64,000 nucleotides of DNA from Mucilaginibacter gossypiicola (GTDB lineage: Bacteria; Bacteroidota; Bacteroidia; Sphingobacteriales; Sphingobacteriaceae): contig NZ_FOCL01000004.1 of assembly GCF_900110105.1 (NCBI RefSeq), positions 404,495 through 468,494 on the forward strand. Direction: 5' to 3'. Positions 44,301 through 51,907 of this stretch are shown here, in pieces. The stretch's first letter is position 1, and every line of letters begins with the position of its first letter. The position numbers and the translations under genes are program-made. The notes under the pieces were generated by a model. That model did no database searches and was not told the DNA's origin. It saw only the letters and a list, made by a program, of their open reading frames with translations.

Positions 44301-45521
44301 TCCGATTCGATACGTCTTCGTCAAATCCTCATTAATCTGGTAGGTAATGCTGTAAAGTTTACAACCCAGGGCGAAGTTTTTATAAAGGTAGGGGTAAAGG
44401 AGCTAAAAGGTGATGACCTGGAACTGATATTTAAAATAAGGGATACAGGCATAGGTATTGCCGACGATAAACTGGAACGTTTGTTTAAACCGTTTTCGCA
44501 GGTTGATTCAAGTACAACCCGTAAATATGGCGGTACCGGCTTAGGCTTGGCTATCAGCGAAAAACTGGTGAAGCTGATGGGCGGTGAAATTAGTGTGCAA
44601 AGCGAAATTGGGAGGGGGACTACTTTTTCGTTTACCTTAAAATCAAAGGTGGGGCAAAATGTAAAACGTAATTACGTTTACCTTAACCTTTCCGAACTTG
44701 AAAATAAGCGGATTTTATTTGTTGACGATAATGCTACCAACCGCGAAATTATTGATACGCAATTGCGGCAGTGGAAGTATGACCCTGTAGTTGTGGCATC
44801 GGCAACCGAGGCATTGAAGGTGCTTAACCAACCGGACGAACCTGTTGATCTTTTAATAACAGACATGAGCATGCCCGAAATGGATGGCTTGCAGCTGGCT
44901 AAAGAAGTAAAGCAGAAGTTTCCTGAAATACCCATTGTATTGCTAAGTTCAATAGGCAGCGAACAAAGTAAACGGGAAGATAATGTATTTAGCGCTATAC
45001 TGACTAAGCCTACAAAGCATAATCTTTTACATAAACATATTGTTGAACAATTAAAGGGCGGCAGCGGCATCAAAACGGAGTATCAGTCGGCAAAAACAAC
45101 TTTTTCAAAGGATTTCGCCAAAAACTATCCTATGAGTATCCTGATAGCCGAGGATAATTTAATAAACCAGAAATTGGCTATACACATGCTAAGCAAAATG
45201 GGCTATAGCGCCGATGTTGCCGAAAATGGGCACGCTGCACTAAACGCTATGGTAACAAAGCATTACAACCTTATTTTGATGGATGTGCAGATGCCTGATA
45301 TGGATGGCTTGGAAACAACACGTTTTATACGTAGTAATATCCATGAGCAGCCGGTAATTGTTGCTATGACTGCAAACGCTATGCCCGAAGACAGGCAGGC
45401 ATGTATGGATGCCGGCATGAACGACTATCTGAGCAAACCCATGAAGCTTTCGGATTTAATGGAAATGTTGGAAAAGTGGGGTAAATATATCAACGGGCTT
45501 AATACTACTTTGCTGAAATGA
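41331..45521 (+). CDS. Propeller-type hybrid sensor kinase with two receivers
   Basis: 1396 residues from a GTG at 41331, chosen because it starts a signal peptide (NIYKYLFVVVASLVAQIGFS). Residues about 25-690 are two seven-bladed propellers built of 'two-component regulator propeller' repeats (GFMWIGTRDGLNRYDGYGF, GNIWLATLFGLNKLDR...), followed by a Y_Y_Y domain, a transmembrane helix near 800, DHp with His889 (MSHEIRTPMNGVIGM), HATPase, and two receivers with Asp1178 and Asp1318. Unlike classical hybrid systems of Bacteroides it has no AraC DNA-binding domain, so output needs a further partner. The periplasmic propellers probably sense a sugar; location right after the sugar block suggests that substrate. 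No Hpt protein is seen nearby. Confidence 0.93.
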   Translation: MNIYKYLFVVVASLVAQIGFSQDRNLKFEHIGTREGLSQINVSSVIQDSRGFMWIGTRDGLNRYDGYGFVVYKHSIQDDNSLSSNLVSDIAEDKDGNIWLATLFGLNKLDRKTGKFVHYFHDSANPNSISSNLVNRLIFDHEGILWVASQKGGLDRFDIPKNKITHYKHSETSPSSLSNDDVTALKEDSKHRLWIGTLGGGLNLFDRKTGTFTRYQSRPGINTSISGTYVSCIYEDNSSRLWVGTEDGGLNLFAPETSTFKRYLHNNKDANSISGNTILSLSMDLNGKLWIGSENNGVNILDPVTGKITSYKHDDIDRGSLNGNSIYSICRDRMGNMWLGAFSGGINLYKRSTESFSHFRHNSSPQSLANNFVLCLHEDQDGNIWVGTDGGGVNVFNRDGTVKHYINDPANPNTLIGNYVLNITQDFRGDFWMGTWAYGLCRYNPGTGKFTYFKHDDSKPGSLSNNNIYALTHTRDHRTWVGTYNGGLDLFDEKSGTFSAFRYDPDDPKSISSDRVYALLEDHDNNFWVGTFDAGLNLMDRKTGTFTRFQHDEKRNSISNNSIPDLFEDSKGRIWISTLSGLNLFNPITKHFTVFTTKDGLPSDVIYAVREDKLGTIWVSTNNGLSNYDPVRHTFKNYTIEDGLQDEEFKSHSALQTKEGRIFFGGINGFNSFTPQQILKPSAFMPLVITNFQLFNKTVKIARGKDDPSPLKQDISDTKSIKLSYKQSVITLQYAALDYSSSDKKKYSYILENFDTDWNNVGSRNTASYTNLPPGDYVFKLKYQNTSGLWSAPTTGLKITIVPPFWLTWWFKLIAAAAIIGLIYFVYTYRVKFLRAQKIVLERQVKERTESLVKMTANERLAREAAENAREEAESANKAKSIFLATMSHEIRTPMNGVIGMATLLASTRLTSEQEEYTETIKNCGDALLTVINDILDFSKIESGNMELDEEDFDLRDCIESVLDVFAEKASRLNLDLVYQVEHNVPVQIISDSIRLRQILINLVGNAVKFTTQGEVFIKVGVKELKGDDLELIFKIRDTGIGIADDKLERLFKPFSQVDSSTTRKYGGTGLGLAISEKLVKLMGGEISVQSEIGRGTTFSFTLKSKVGQNVKRNYVYLNLSELENKRILFVDDNATNREIIDTQLRQWKYDPVVVASATEALKVLNQPDEPVDLLITDMSMPEMDGLQLAKEVKQKFPEIPIVLLSSIGSEQSKREDNVFSAILTKPTKHNLLHKHIVEQLKGGSGIKTEYQSAKTTFSKDFAKNYPMSILIAEDNLINQKLAIHMLSKMGYSADVAENGHAALNAMVTKHYNLILMDVQMPDMDGLETTRFIRSNIHEQPVIVAMTANAMPEDRQACMDAGMNDYLSKPMKLSDLMEMLEKWGKYINGLNTTLLK

Positions 45522-45553
45522 GGTTATATTTACGTCGAAAACCTTCTTCCGTT

Positions 45554-46336
45554 ATGAACTTTCTTTCCAAATCTGTTACAGCTTTTTTTGCTTGCTTTTT
45601 TATTGTGGCTGCTTCATTTGCTATTGCCCCTGCGCGTAACTATTATCAGCTTAAAATATATCATTACAAAACTGCCGCCCAGGAAAATACAATTGAAAAG
45701 TATTTGCAGCAAGCTTATATACCCGCGCTGCACAGGGCCGGTGTTAAAAATGTTGGTGTGTTTAAACCCGTTGCCCCGGTTGATAGTGCAAAACTATTAT
45801 ATGTATTTACCCCATTTCAATCATGGGATAAGCTGATGGGAATTGATCAGAAGCTACAAGCCGATGCCACATACCTTGCCGATGGAAAGGAGTACATTGA
45901 TGCTGCGTATAACGAGCAGCCTTATACCCGTTTGGAAACTATCATATTACAGGCTTTTCCCGGTATGCCTTCAACAGAAGTTCCCAACCTTACTGCTAAG
46001 AAAGCCGATAGGGTTTACGAATTGCGCAGCTATGAAAGTCCTACCGAAAAATTGAACGTTAACAAGGTAACCATGTTTAACGTTGGCGATGAAATTGGTC
46101 TTTTCAAACGCCTTGGTTTTAATGCTGTTTTTTATTCGGAAGTTATTGCGGGCAGTCACATGCCTAATTTAATGTACATGACCGCCTTTAACAGCAAAGA
46201 GGACAGGGACAAGCATTGGGATACTTTTGGCAAAGATGAATACTGGAAAACACTTTCGGCTAAAGCTGAATACCAACATAACGTTTCTCATGCCGATATT
46301 ATCTTTCTTCGCCCTGTAGATTACTCTGATTTTTAA
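45554..46336 (+). CDS. Exported NIPSNAP-family protein
   Basis: 260 residues from ATG 45554, which begins a signal peptide (MNFLSKSVTAFFACFFIVAA); an in-frame ATG at 45518 overlaps the upstream stop (ATGA) and would place 12 basic residues ahead of it. Two NIPSNAP-type ferredoxin-like alpha/beta barrels: YYQLKIYHYKTAAQENTIEK and VYELRSYESPTEKLNVNKVT with FKRLGFNAVFYSEVIAGSHM PNLMYMTAF. Family function is not established; in Bacteroidota such exported proteins often accompany sugar-oxidation genes. Probably co-transcribed with the sensor kinase. Confidence 0.85.
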   Translation: MNFLSKSVTAFFACFFIVAASFAIAPARNYYQLKIYHYKTAAQENTIEKYLQQAYIPALHRAGVKNVGVFKPVAPVDSAKLLYVFTPFQSWDKLMGIDQKLQADATYLADGKEYIDAAYNEQPYTRLETIILQAFPGMPSTEVPNLTAKKADRVYELRSYESPTEKLNVNKVTMFNVGDEIGLFKRLGFNAVFYSEVIAGSHMPNLMYMTAFNSKEDRDKHWDTFGKDEYWKTLSAKAEYQHNVSHADIIFLRPVDYSDF

Positions 46337-46435
46337 GTTAATTGCTGTTTTGTGAATAAAATTAATTTATAAGTAAATATTGCGATTGTAAAACTTAACT
46401 TAGATGCTGCTGTTTACATCAGCGTACAATCGTAA

Positions 46436-49400
46436 ATGCAACAGGGAAGTTTGAGATTTTTAGAAGGCGGCGGCGAGATGGGGGCGCTGATCCGGGCGCA
46501 CGACTGGTCCGGAACATCTATTGGCACACCAGATCAATGGCCTGTAAGCCTGCGCACCACCATTGGTATCGTATTAAATTCGCGCTTCCCAATGTTTATG
46601 TATTGGGGGCCCGATCTTGTTTGCTTTTATAATGATGCTTATCGCCCCAGTCTTGGGATAAACGGTAAGCATCCCACGCTTTTAGGTCAGCCGGCGCCAA
46701 TATTCTGGGCCGAGATCTGGCATATCCTCGAACCATTAATTAACCAGGTATTATCTGGCGGAGGGGCAACCTGGCACGAGGATCAGCTAATCCCCTTTTA
46801 TCGGAATGGTGCAATCGAAGATATCTACTGGACGTTTAGTTACAGCCCTGTAATTGATGAAACCGGTAAGCCCGGAGGCATTATTGTTGCCTGTACCGAA
46901 ACAACTGATAAGGTGCTGGCATTTAATAAAATAAAAGATAGTAAAGCCGAACTTGAGTTTGCCATTGACGCAGCTGAGCTGGGTACGTGGGACCTTAATC
47001 CGCAAACCAATAAATTTATAGGGAACGAGAGGCTTAAAAACTGGTTTGGTTTGTTGCCGGAAGATGAAATAGAGCTTGATCTTGCAATAGCTGTTATAGC
47101 CGGTAAAGACAGGCAAAGAGTTGCGGATGCCATTAGTACAGCTTTAAAGCCATCGTCGGGTGGTAAGTATGATATCGAATACACTATCATCAATCCAAAA
47201 ACATTAACGGAGCGTATTGTAAGGGCAAAAGGAAAAGCACTTTTTAACGATGAGGGTACAGCGATAAGGCTTAACGGTACATTGCAGGACATAACAGAAG
47301 AAACTATAGCAAGACTCGAACTTATAGAGAGTGAACAGAACTTTCGGTCGTTAATTTTGCAGGCCCCTGTAGCAATAGCTGTTTTTAAAGGAAAAGAGTA
47401 TATAGTTGAAATAGCCAATGATCTGGTATTTGAGCTTTGGGGCAAAACGGCAGAAGAAACTGTTGGTAAGCCAATTTTTGAGGGTTTACCCGAAGCCAAA
47501 GGGCAGGGGCTTGAAGCTTTGCTTGATAACGTGTATAACACCGGCGAAAGGTTTGTTGCTGTTGAAAGACCCGTATATCTCCCACGAAACGGTAAAATTC
47601 AAAAAATCTATGTAGATTTTGTTTATGAGGCACTAAAGGACAACAACGGGGTTACCGGTATCATAGCCGTTGCATCGGAAGTTACCAACCAGGTTATTGC
47701 TAAACGTAAAATTGAGGATGCTGAAGAACGTGCCAGGCTTGCCATAGATGTTGCCGAATTGGGCACTTTTGATTTAAACCTGATTACAGATGAGGTGATT
47801 ACTTCGCCGCGTTTTGACGCCATTATGGATATTGACGAACCGCCGCAACATGATAGCTATATTGATCGGATTTTTCCAGACGACAGGCACATAAGGGATA
47901 AAGCATTTGACATAGCATTAAAGACCGGGAAATTAGCATACACAGGCAGGGTTTTATGGCGTGATGGGAGTATGCATGTTATTGAGGCCGAAGGAAAGGT
48001 TTATTACGATGACGAACGGATTCCGATACGGATGCTGGGCACAATAATAGATATAACCAAACAAAAAGATGCCGATGATGAATTGAAGCGCTTTAAATTT
48101 ATGGCCGATAATGCATCGGACATATTTATACTTTTACGGAGCGATGGTTCCATTGCGTATGTAAATAGTGTGGCATTGGATGATTGGGGTTACAACGAAG
48201 AAGAATCCCTGAACATGAATGTTAGTGACGTTGATATTTATCATGATGATGCCACCTTTAATCGCGCTTTTAAAAAAGCCCAGCAGCAAAACATCCCGCA
48301 GTACGAAACACTTTATCGCCGGAAAAATGGTTCAGTTTATCCGGTAGAGATCAATATGGTTAGTTTGATGTTATCAGACCAACCTTATCTTTTTGCGGTA
48401 GCCCGCGATATTACTGAACGCCGGAAAGCGAGGGAGGACCTGATCCAAATAAATCAGCGCCTTGAAATTGCACTTGAAGCCGGGCGTTTGGGCTCTTATG
48501 AACTTAACCTGGAAACCGGCATCATGTTCTGCAATGCACAATGTAAAGCCAATTACGGGCTGAACAAAGACGCAACGTTCAATTTTTCTGATCTATTAGC
48601 AGCAATGCTGCCAGAATATCCTGAGCAGGTACAAAACAGGGTGAACGAGGCTATCAAAAACAAAACGGTTTATAGTTCAGAATACAGGGTTACCTGGCCC
48701 GATGGCTCAATACATTGGATCAATGCTTCCGGAAAAGCCCGGTATGATGATAATGGTAAAGCCGTTCAAATGGTTGGTGTTACTTTTGATATTACCGATC
48801 AAAAGGTTTTGCAACAGCAAAAGGACGAATTTATAGGCATTGCAAGCCACGAATTAAAAACGCCGGTTACCAGTATCAAAGCCTATACGCAAGTGCTTGA
48901 GCGTATGCTCACCAAAAAAGGTGATACCATGGAAGCAGCTATGATTGGCAAGATGGATGCTCAGTTGAACCGCCTTACCAGTTTAATTGCCGATTTGCTT
49001 GATGTAACCAAGATCAACTCGGGCAGGCTGCAGTTTAATTATACGATGTTTGATTTCAACGCCCTTATTAAAGAAGTAGTTGAGGATTTGCAACGCACTA
49101 CAAAAAAACATACAATTATTGAGGAGTTACACGAAACAGGACATGTGTATGCAGATAGGGAGCGCGTAAGCCAGGTATTGGTTAATTTAATCACAAACGC
49201 CATTAAATATTCGCCACATACCGAAAATATAATTTTGCGGGCCCGGCTCAACAACAATGAAGTATTGGTAAGCGTACAGGATTTCGGTATAGGGATCTCA
49301 AAAGAAAAGCAGAGCCGTGTTTTTGAACAATTTTATAGGGTTAGTGGTGCTAAACAGCATACATTTCCAGGATTGGGCCTTGGTTTGTACATATCATCGG

Positions 49401-49498
49401 AGATAATTAAGCGTGAAGGTGGCCGGATTTGGGTGGATAGTGAAGAAGGTAAAGGCTCTACATTTTACTTTGCACTTCCGGTTGAAAGCAAAAAATAA
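46436..49498 (+). CDS. Multi-PAS sensor histidine kinase (soluble)
   Basis: 1020 residues without transmembrane segments. An N-terminal region typical of multi-PAS kinases (ALIRAHDWSGTSIGTPDQWP, then FPMFMYWGPDLVCFYNDAYR) is followed by about five PAS/PAC units, for example TLQDITEETIARLELIESEQ, GTIIDITKQKDADDELKRFK and AVARDITERRKAREDLIQIN. DHp His805 lies in IASHELKTPVTSIKAYTQ; HATPase with N-box NLITNAIKYSP and G2-like GLGLGLYISSEII is complete. It senses a cytoplasmic or diffusible signal (light, redox or small molecules) that cannot be told. The receiver-only gene at 49576 follows by 77 bp and is its likely target. Confidence 0.92.
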   Translation: MQQGSLRFLEGGGEMGALIRAHDWSGTSIGTPDQWPVSLRTTIGIVLNSRFPMFMYWGPDLVCFYNDAYRPSLGINGKHPTLLGQPAPIFWAEIWHILEPLINQVLSGGGATWHEDQLIPFYRNGAIEDIYWTFSYSPVIDETGKPGGIIVACTETTDKVLAFNKIKDSKAELEFAIDAAELGTWDLNPQTNKFIGNERLKNWFGLLPEDEIELDLAIAVIAGKDRQRVADAISTALKPSSGGKYDIEYTIINPKTLTERIVRAKGKALFNDEGTAIRLNGTLQDITEETIARLELIESEQNFRSLILQAPVAIAVFKGKEYIVEIANDLVFELWGKTAEETVGKPIFEGLPEAKGQGLEALLDNVYNTGERFVAVERPVYLPRNGKIQKIYVDFVYEALKDNNGVTGIIAVASEVTNQVIAKRKIEDAEERARLAIDVAELGTFDLNLITDEVITSPRFDAIMDIDEPPQHDSYIDRIFPDDRHIRDKAFDIALKTGKLAYTGRVLWRDGSMHVIEAEGKVYYDDERIPIRMLGTIIDITKQKDADDELKRFKFMADNASDIFILLRSDGSIAYVNSVALDDWGYNEEESLNMNVSDVDIYHDDATFNRAFKKAQQQNIPQYETLYRRKNGSVYPVEINMVSLMLSDQPYLFAVARDITERRKAREDLIQINQRLEIALEAGRLGSYELNLETGIMFCNAQCKANYGLNKDATFNFSDLLAAMLPEYPEQVQNRVNEAIKNKTVYSSEYRVTWPDGSIHWINASGKARYDDNGKAVQMVGVTFDITDQKVLQQQKDEFIGIASHELKTPVTSIKAYTQVLERMLTKKGDTMEAAMIGKMDAQLNRLTSLIADLLDVTKINSGRLQFNYTMFDFNALIKEVVEDLQRTTKKHTIIEELHETGHVYADRERVSQVLVNLITNAIKYSPHTENIILRARLNNNEVLVSVQDFGIGISKEKQSRVFEQFYRVSGAKQHTFPGLGLGLYISSEIIKREGGRIWVDSEEGKGSTFYFALPVESKK

Positions 49499-49575
49499 AT
49501 AATCATTAAATCATTTTTGCTAAATAAATGCCTTTAATAGTTATAAGGGCTTGATTTTTGTAGCTTGAGGTTTCG

Positions 49576-49941
49576 GTGGAAAATACAAAGAAGATCATGA
49601 TAGCGGACGATGATCCGGGGATTGTGGATGCGGTGGAGATCATACTTGATTTTGAAGGATACGAAGTTTCGTCGACAGTAAATGGAACGACGCTCTTGGA
49701 TATGCAAACTGAATTTCCCGATCTGCTTTTACTTGATATCTGGATGTCGGGCTCTGATGGGAGGGACATTTGTCGTGAACTTAAAAAACGGGATTCAACC
49801 AAAGATATCCCGATCATTATGATTTCCGCAAGCCGGGATATTGAAAAATCGGCCTACGATGCTGGTGCCGACGATTTTTTAGCAAAACCTTTTGAAATTG
49901 ATGACCTGTTAGGTAAGATCAGGAAGCATTTGGAAGTTTAA
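49576..49941 (+). CDS. Single-domain response regulator
   Basis: 121 residues starting at GTG 49576. Receiver domain only: acidic pocket around D11-D12-D13 (IADDDPG), phosphoacceptor Asp54 (LLLLDIWMSG), conserved Ser in MISAS and Lys in FLAKPFE. There is no output domain. Adjacent to and probably phosphorylated by the 46436 kinase; output by protein interaction. The second such lone receiver in the window is at 7802. Confidence 0.92.
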   Translation: MENTKKIMIADDDPGIVDAVEIILDFEGYEVSSTVNGTTLLDMQTEFPDLLLLDIWMSGSDGRDICRELKKRDSTKDIPIIMISASRDIEKSAYDAGADDFLAKPFEIDDLLGKIRKHLEV

Positions 49942-49972
49942 AATATCCGTAAAGTAATTGCAATTTTCGCCC

Positions 49973-50289
49973 CATCAGGGTCTCTCGTAGATTTAAGTTA
50001 ACCCACAAAATTGTTTTGCCGTTTAATCAGCAAGGCGTTCTGTTTTACCCCTCTGGGGCAAAGGGTATTTCTATAATTTTTCTGCTACAAACCTTTTGCA
50101 CCTCTGGTGCATCTGTCCTTAAACATCCCAATTGATAACTGATTATCTTACAAAACCTTGCCGGCCCCAGCGGGGCCACGTGTTTATAGCATTAAAAGAA
50201 GGCTTTTTTTGGCTCCGTAGGTGCCTCCTATTGAACTTTCAGGTTGGTGAATTTTGTGGGTTAACTTAAACTCGTAGAGGACCCTGATG
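49973..50289. repeat. Palindromic repeat split by a MITE
   Basis: Left arm CATCAGGGTCTCT (49973-49985) and right arm AGGACCCTGATG (50278-50289) would form the same palindrome as 11869-11897 if the 279 bp between 49992 and 50270 and one copy of the 8-bp duplication were removed. Confidence 0.75.
49992..50270. mobile_element. MITE: 279 bp, perfect 21-bp inverted termini, 8-bp target duplication
   Basis: The 21 bp at 49992-50012 (starting TTTAAGTTAACCC) are the exact reverse complement of 50250-50270. Both ends are flanked by CTCGTAGA (49984-49991 and 50271-50278), an 8-bp direct repeat as made by a transposase. The inside encodes no protein and carries four hairpins with 3-nt loops (50048-50058, 50098-50110, 50163-50177, 50211-50225). 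This is a non-autonomous element; the mobilising transposase is not in the window and its family cannot be named from the ends. Confidence 0.85.
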
Positions 50290-50429
50290 TTTACGCAATG
50301 TTGATCCAACGAATTTTCAGCGTACCGAGGCATACAACTTCTACATCAGACAATCATTCCCTCCCTTTAAAATTAATCAGCGAAATCAGCGTAATCAAAA
50401 AAACAATCAACGGTCGATAACAGCTATTT

Positions 50430-50445
50430 TGTCCGATATCGATCA
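50430..50445 (+). promoter_or_regulatory. Candidate enhancer site for the NtrC-type activator
   Basis: Imperfect 16-bp palindrome TGTCCGATATCGATCA (6 of 8 pairs) centred about 85 bp upstream of the expected start of the sigma-54 transcript, the distance usual for upstream activator sites. Assignment to the 56584 regulator is an inference. Confidence 0.4.
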
Positions 50446-50495
50446 CTTTTTGAAAATCTAAATAATATAATATATTGATAATTAATGATTTAATA

Positions 50496-50512
50496 TTGGT
50501 ATAGCTCTTGCA
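50496..50512 (+). promoter_or_regulatory. Sigma-54 (-24/-12) promoter of the export operon
   Basis: TTGGTATAGCTCTTGCA has the invariant GG (50498-50499) and GC (50510-50511) dinucleotides with the obligatory 10-bp spacing and a perfect TTGCA -12 element. Predicted start about 50523, 13 bp before the ATG at 50536. It precedes an operon that encodes its own sigma-54 activator. Confidence 0.7.
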
Positions 50513-50535
50513 AAACCTTGTCCAAATTTATCACA

Positions 50536-51783
50536 ATGGATAAGGAAATTGCACTTGAAGTTACTACTGCCAAACGCAAAAAAACAGCGCTTGTCATCAT
50601 TATCAGCATAGCTGTTTTGGTGCTTGCTGTGATGCTTTTGCGGGGATATATTAAATCAACCATCACCCGGGCCGAAATAACAACTGCCAAAGTTGAAATC
50701 GGTAATATAGAAAATACCATAAATGCTACCGGCGAGGTTTTGCCGGAGTTTGAAGAGATCATTACCAGCCCGATAAATGCATCTATCAAAAGCGCGCTGA
50801 TGGATGCCGGTAATAAGATCAAAGCTGGCCAATCGATACTAACGCTGGATAAATCGGCTACCCAAACCGATTATGAAAAACAAAAGTTTCAGCTCGAAAC
50901 CAAACGCACCGAGATCAGCAAGCTCAAGCTTGATCTGAACAAAAGCTTTTACGACATTCAATCAAACAACGACATTAAGCAACTCCATATCAGCAACCTT
51001 GCCGACGCCGTTGAAAACGCCAAGCGCCTTTATAAAGCCGGAGGTGGCACCCGCGAAAATATCGAGCAGGCTGAGCTGAACCTTAAAGTTGCCCAGCTTG
51101 AAAAAAAGCAATTGGAGAACGAGATCAAAAGCAAGCAGCAAACCATGCAGCTGGAGATCAGGGAAGCCGAAATTGCGGCTGACATCCAACAAAACGATTT
51201 AAAGGAGTTACAGCGCAAACTTGATCTGGCCAACGTGGTGGCTACCCGTCCTGGCGTAATCACCTATGTTAACAGAAATATCGGCGCCAATATTCACGAA
51301 GGCGAAACCCTGGCCCGCATTGCAGACCTGGGCAGCTTCCGGATTCAGGGTAGTGTATCTGATAACGTGGCCGATCAGATACGCAGCGGTCTGCCTGTTA
51401 TTGTGCGGATTAACGACGATCAATTGCGCGGACATGTAAGTAATGTATCCCCATCTGTGCAAAACAGCATAGTTTCTTTCGATGTACAGCTTGACGACAG
51501 GGCGAGCAAACTGCTCAGGCCTAATATGAAAGTAGATGTTTTTTTGGTGACGGCCACACACAGCAAAATTATGAGGGTTGCCAATGGCCCGGCGTTTAAA
51601 GGCCCATCCGTTCAGGACATTTTTGTGCTGAACAATGGCAAAGCCGAACGCCGCACGGTCCACATCGGGCTTACCAATTTTGATTATGTGGAGATACAGA
51701 ATGGTGTAAAGGAGGGTGACGAAGTTATTACATCGGATATGAGCGAATACAAAAACTCGAAAGAAGTAACGGTGAAGAATTAA
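50536..51783 (+). CDS. HlyD/MacA-type periplasmic adaptor of an ABC exporter
   Basis: 415 residues from ATG 50536; an in-frame TTG at 50518 lies before the predicted transcription start and is rejected. Short cytoplasmic N-terminus, one transmembrane helix (about 20-36, ALVIIISIAVLVLAVMLL), then a lipoyl/barrel-sandwich half (GEVLPEFEEIITSPINASI), a long alpha-hairpin (about 110-230), and beta-barrel parts (IHEGETLARIADLGSFRIQG, LLRPNMKVDVFLV). It links the ABC permeases with TolC across the periplasm. First gene of the sigma-54-controlled export operon. Confidence 0.92.
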   Translation: MDKEIALEVTTAKRKKTALVIIISIAVLVLAVMLLRGYIKSTITRAEITTAKVEIGNIENTINATGEVLPEFEEIITSPINASIKSALMDAGNKIKAGQSILTLDKSATQTDYEKQKFQLETKRTEISKLKLDLNKSFYDIQSNNDIKQLHISNLADAVENAKRLYKAGGGTRENIEQAELNLKVAQLEKKQLENEIKSKQQTMQLEIREAEIAADIQQNDLKELQRKLDLANVVATRPGVITYVNRNIGANIHEGETLARIADLGSFRIQGSVSDNVADQIRSGLPVIVRINDDQLRGHVSNVSPSVQNSIVSFDVQLDDRASKLLRPNMKVDVFLVTATHSKIMRVANGPAFKGPSVQDIFVLNNGKAERRTVHIGLTNFDYVEIQNGVKEGDEVITSDMSEYKNSKEVTVKN

Positions 51784-51791
51784 ACAAGAAG

Positions 51792-51889
51792 CGTCATTGC
51801 AGGGGGCAAAGTAATCCCGGTTTATAGCATTGATATACAAGGTTTGGGCTTGTTTCCCAGTTTAGGGAGAGGCAGTTCCCGCAATGACG
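51792..51889. repeat. GTCATTGC palindromic repeat inside the export operon
   Basis: CGTCATTGC (51792-51800) and GCAATGACG (51881-51889) bound a diverged 98-bp copy of the GTCATTGCGAGG family, located between the HlyD and TolC genes. It adds a hairpin in the polycistronic mRNA. Confidence 0.65.
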
Positions 51890-51907
51890 ATTTGAAGAGA
51901 TGAAACA

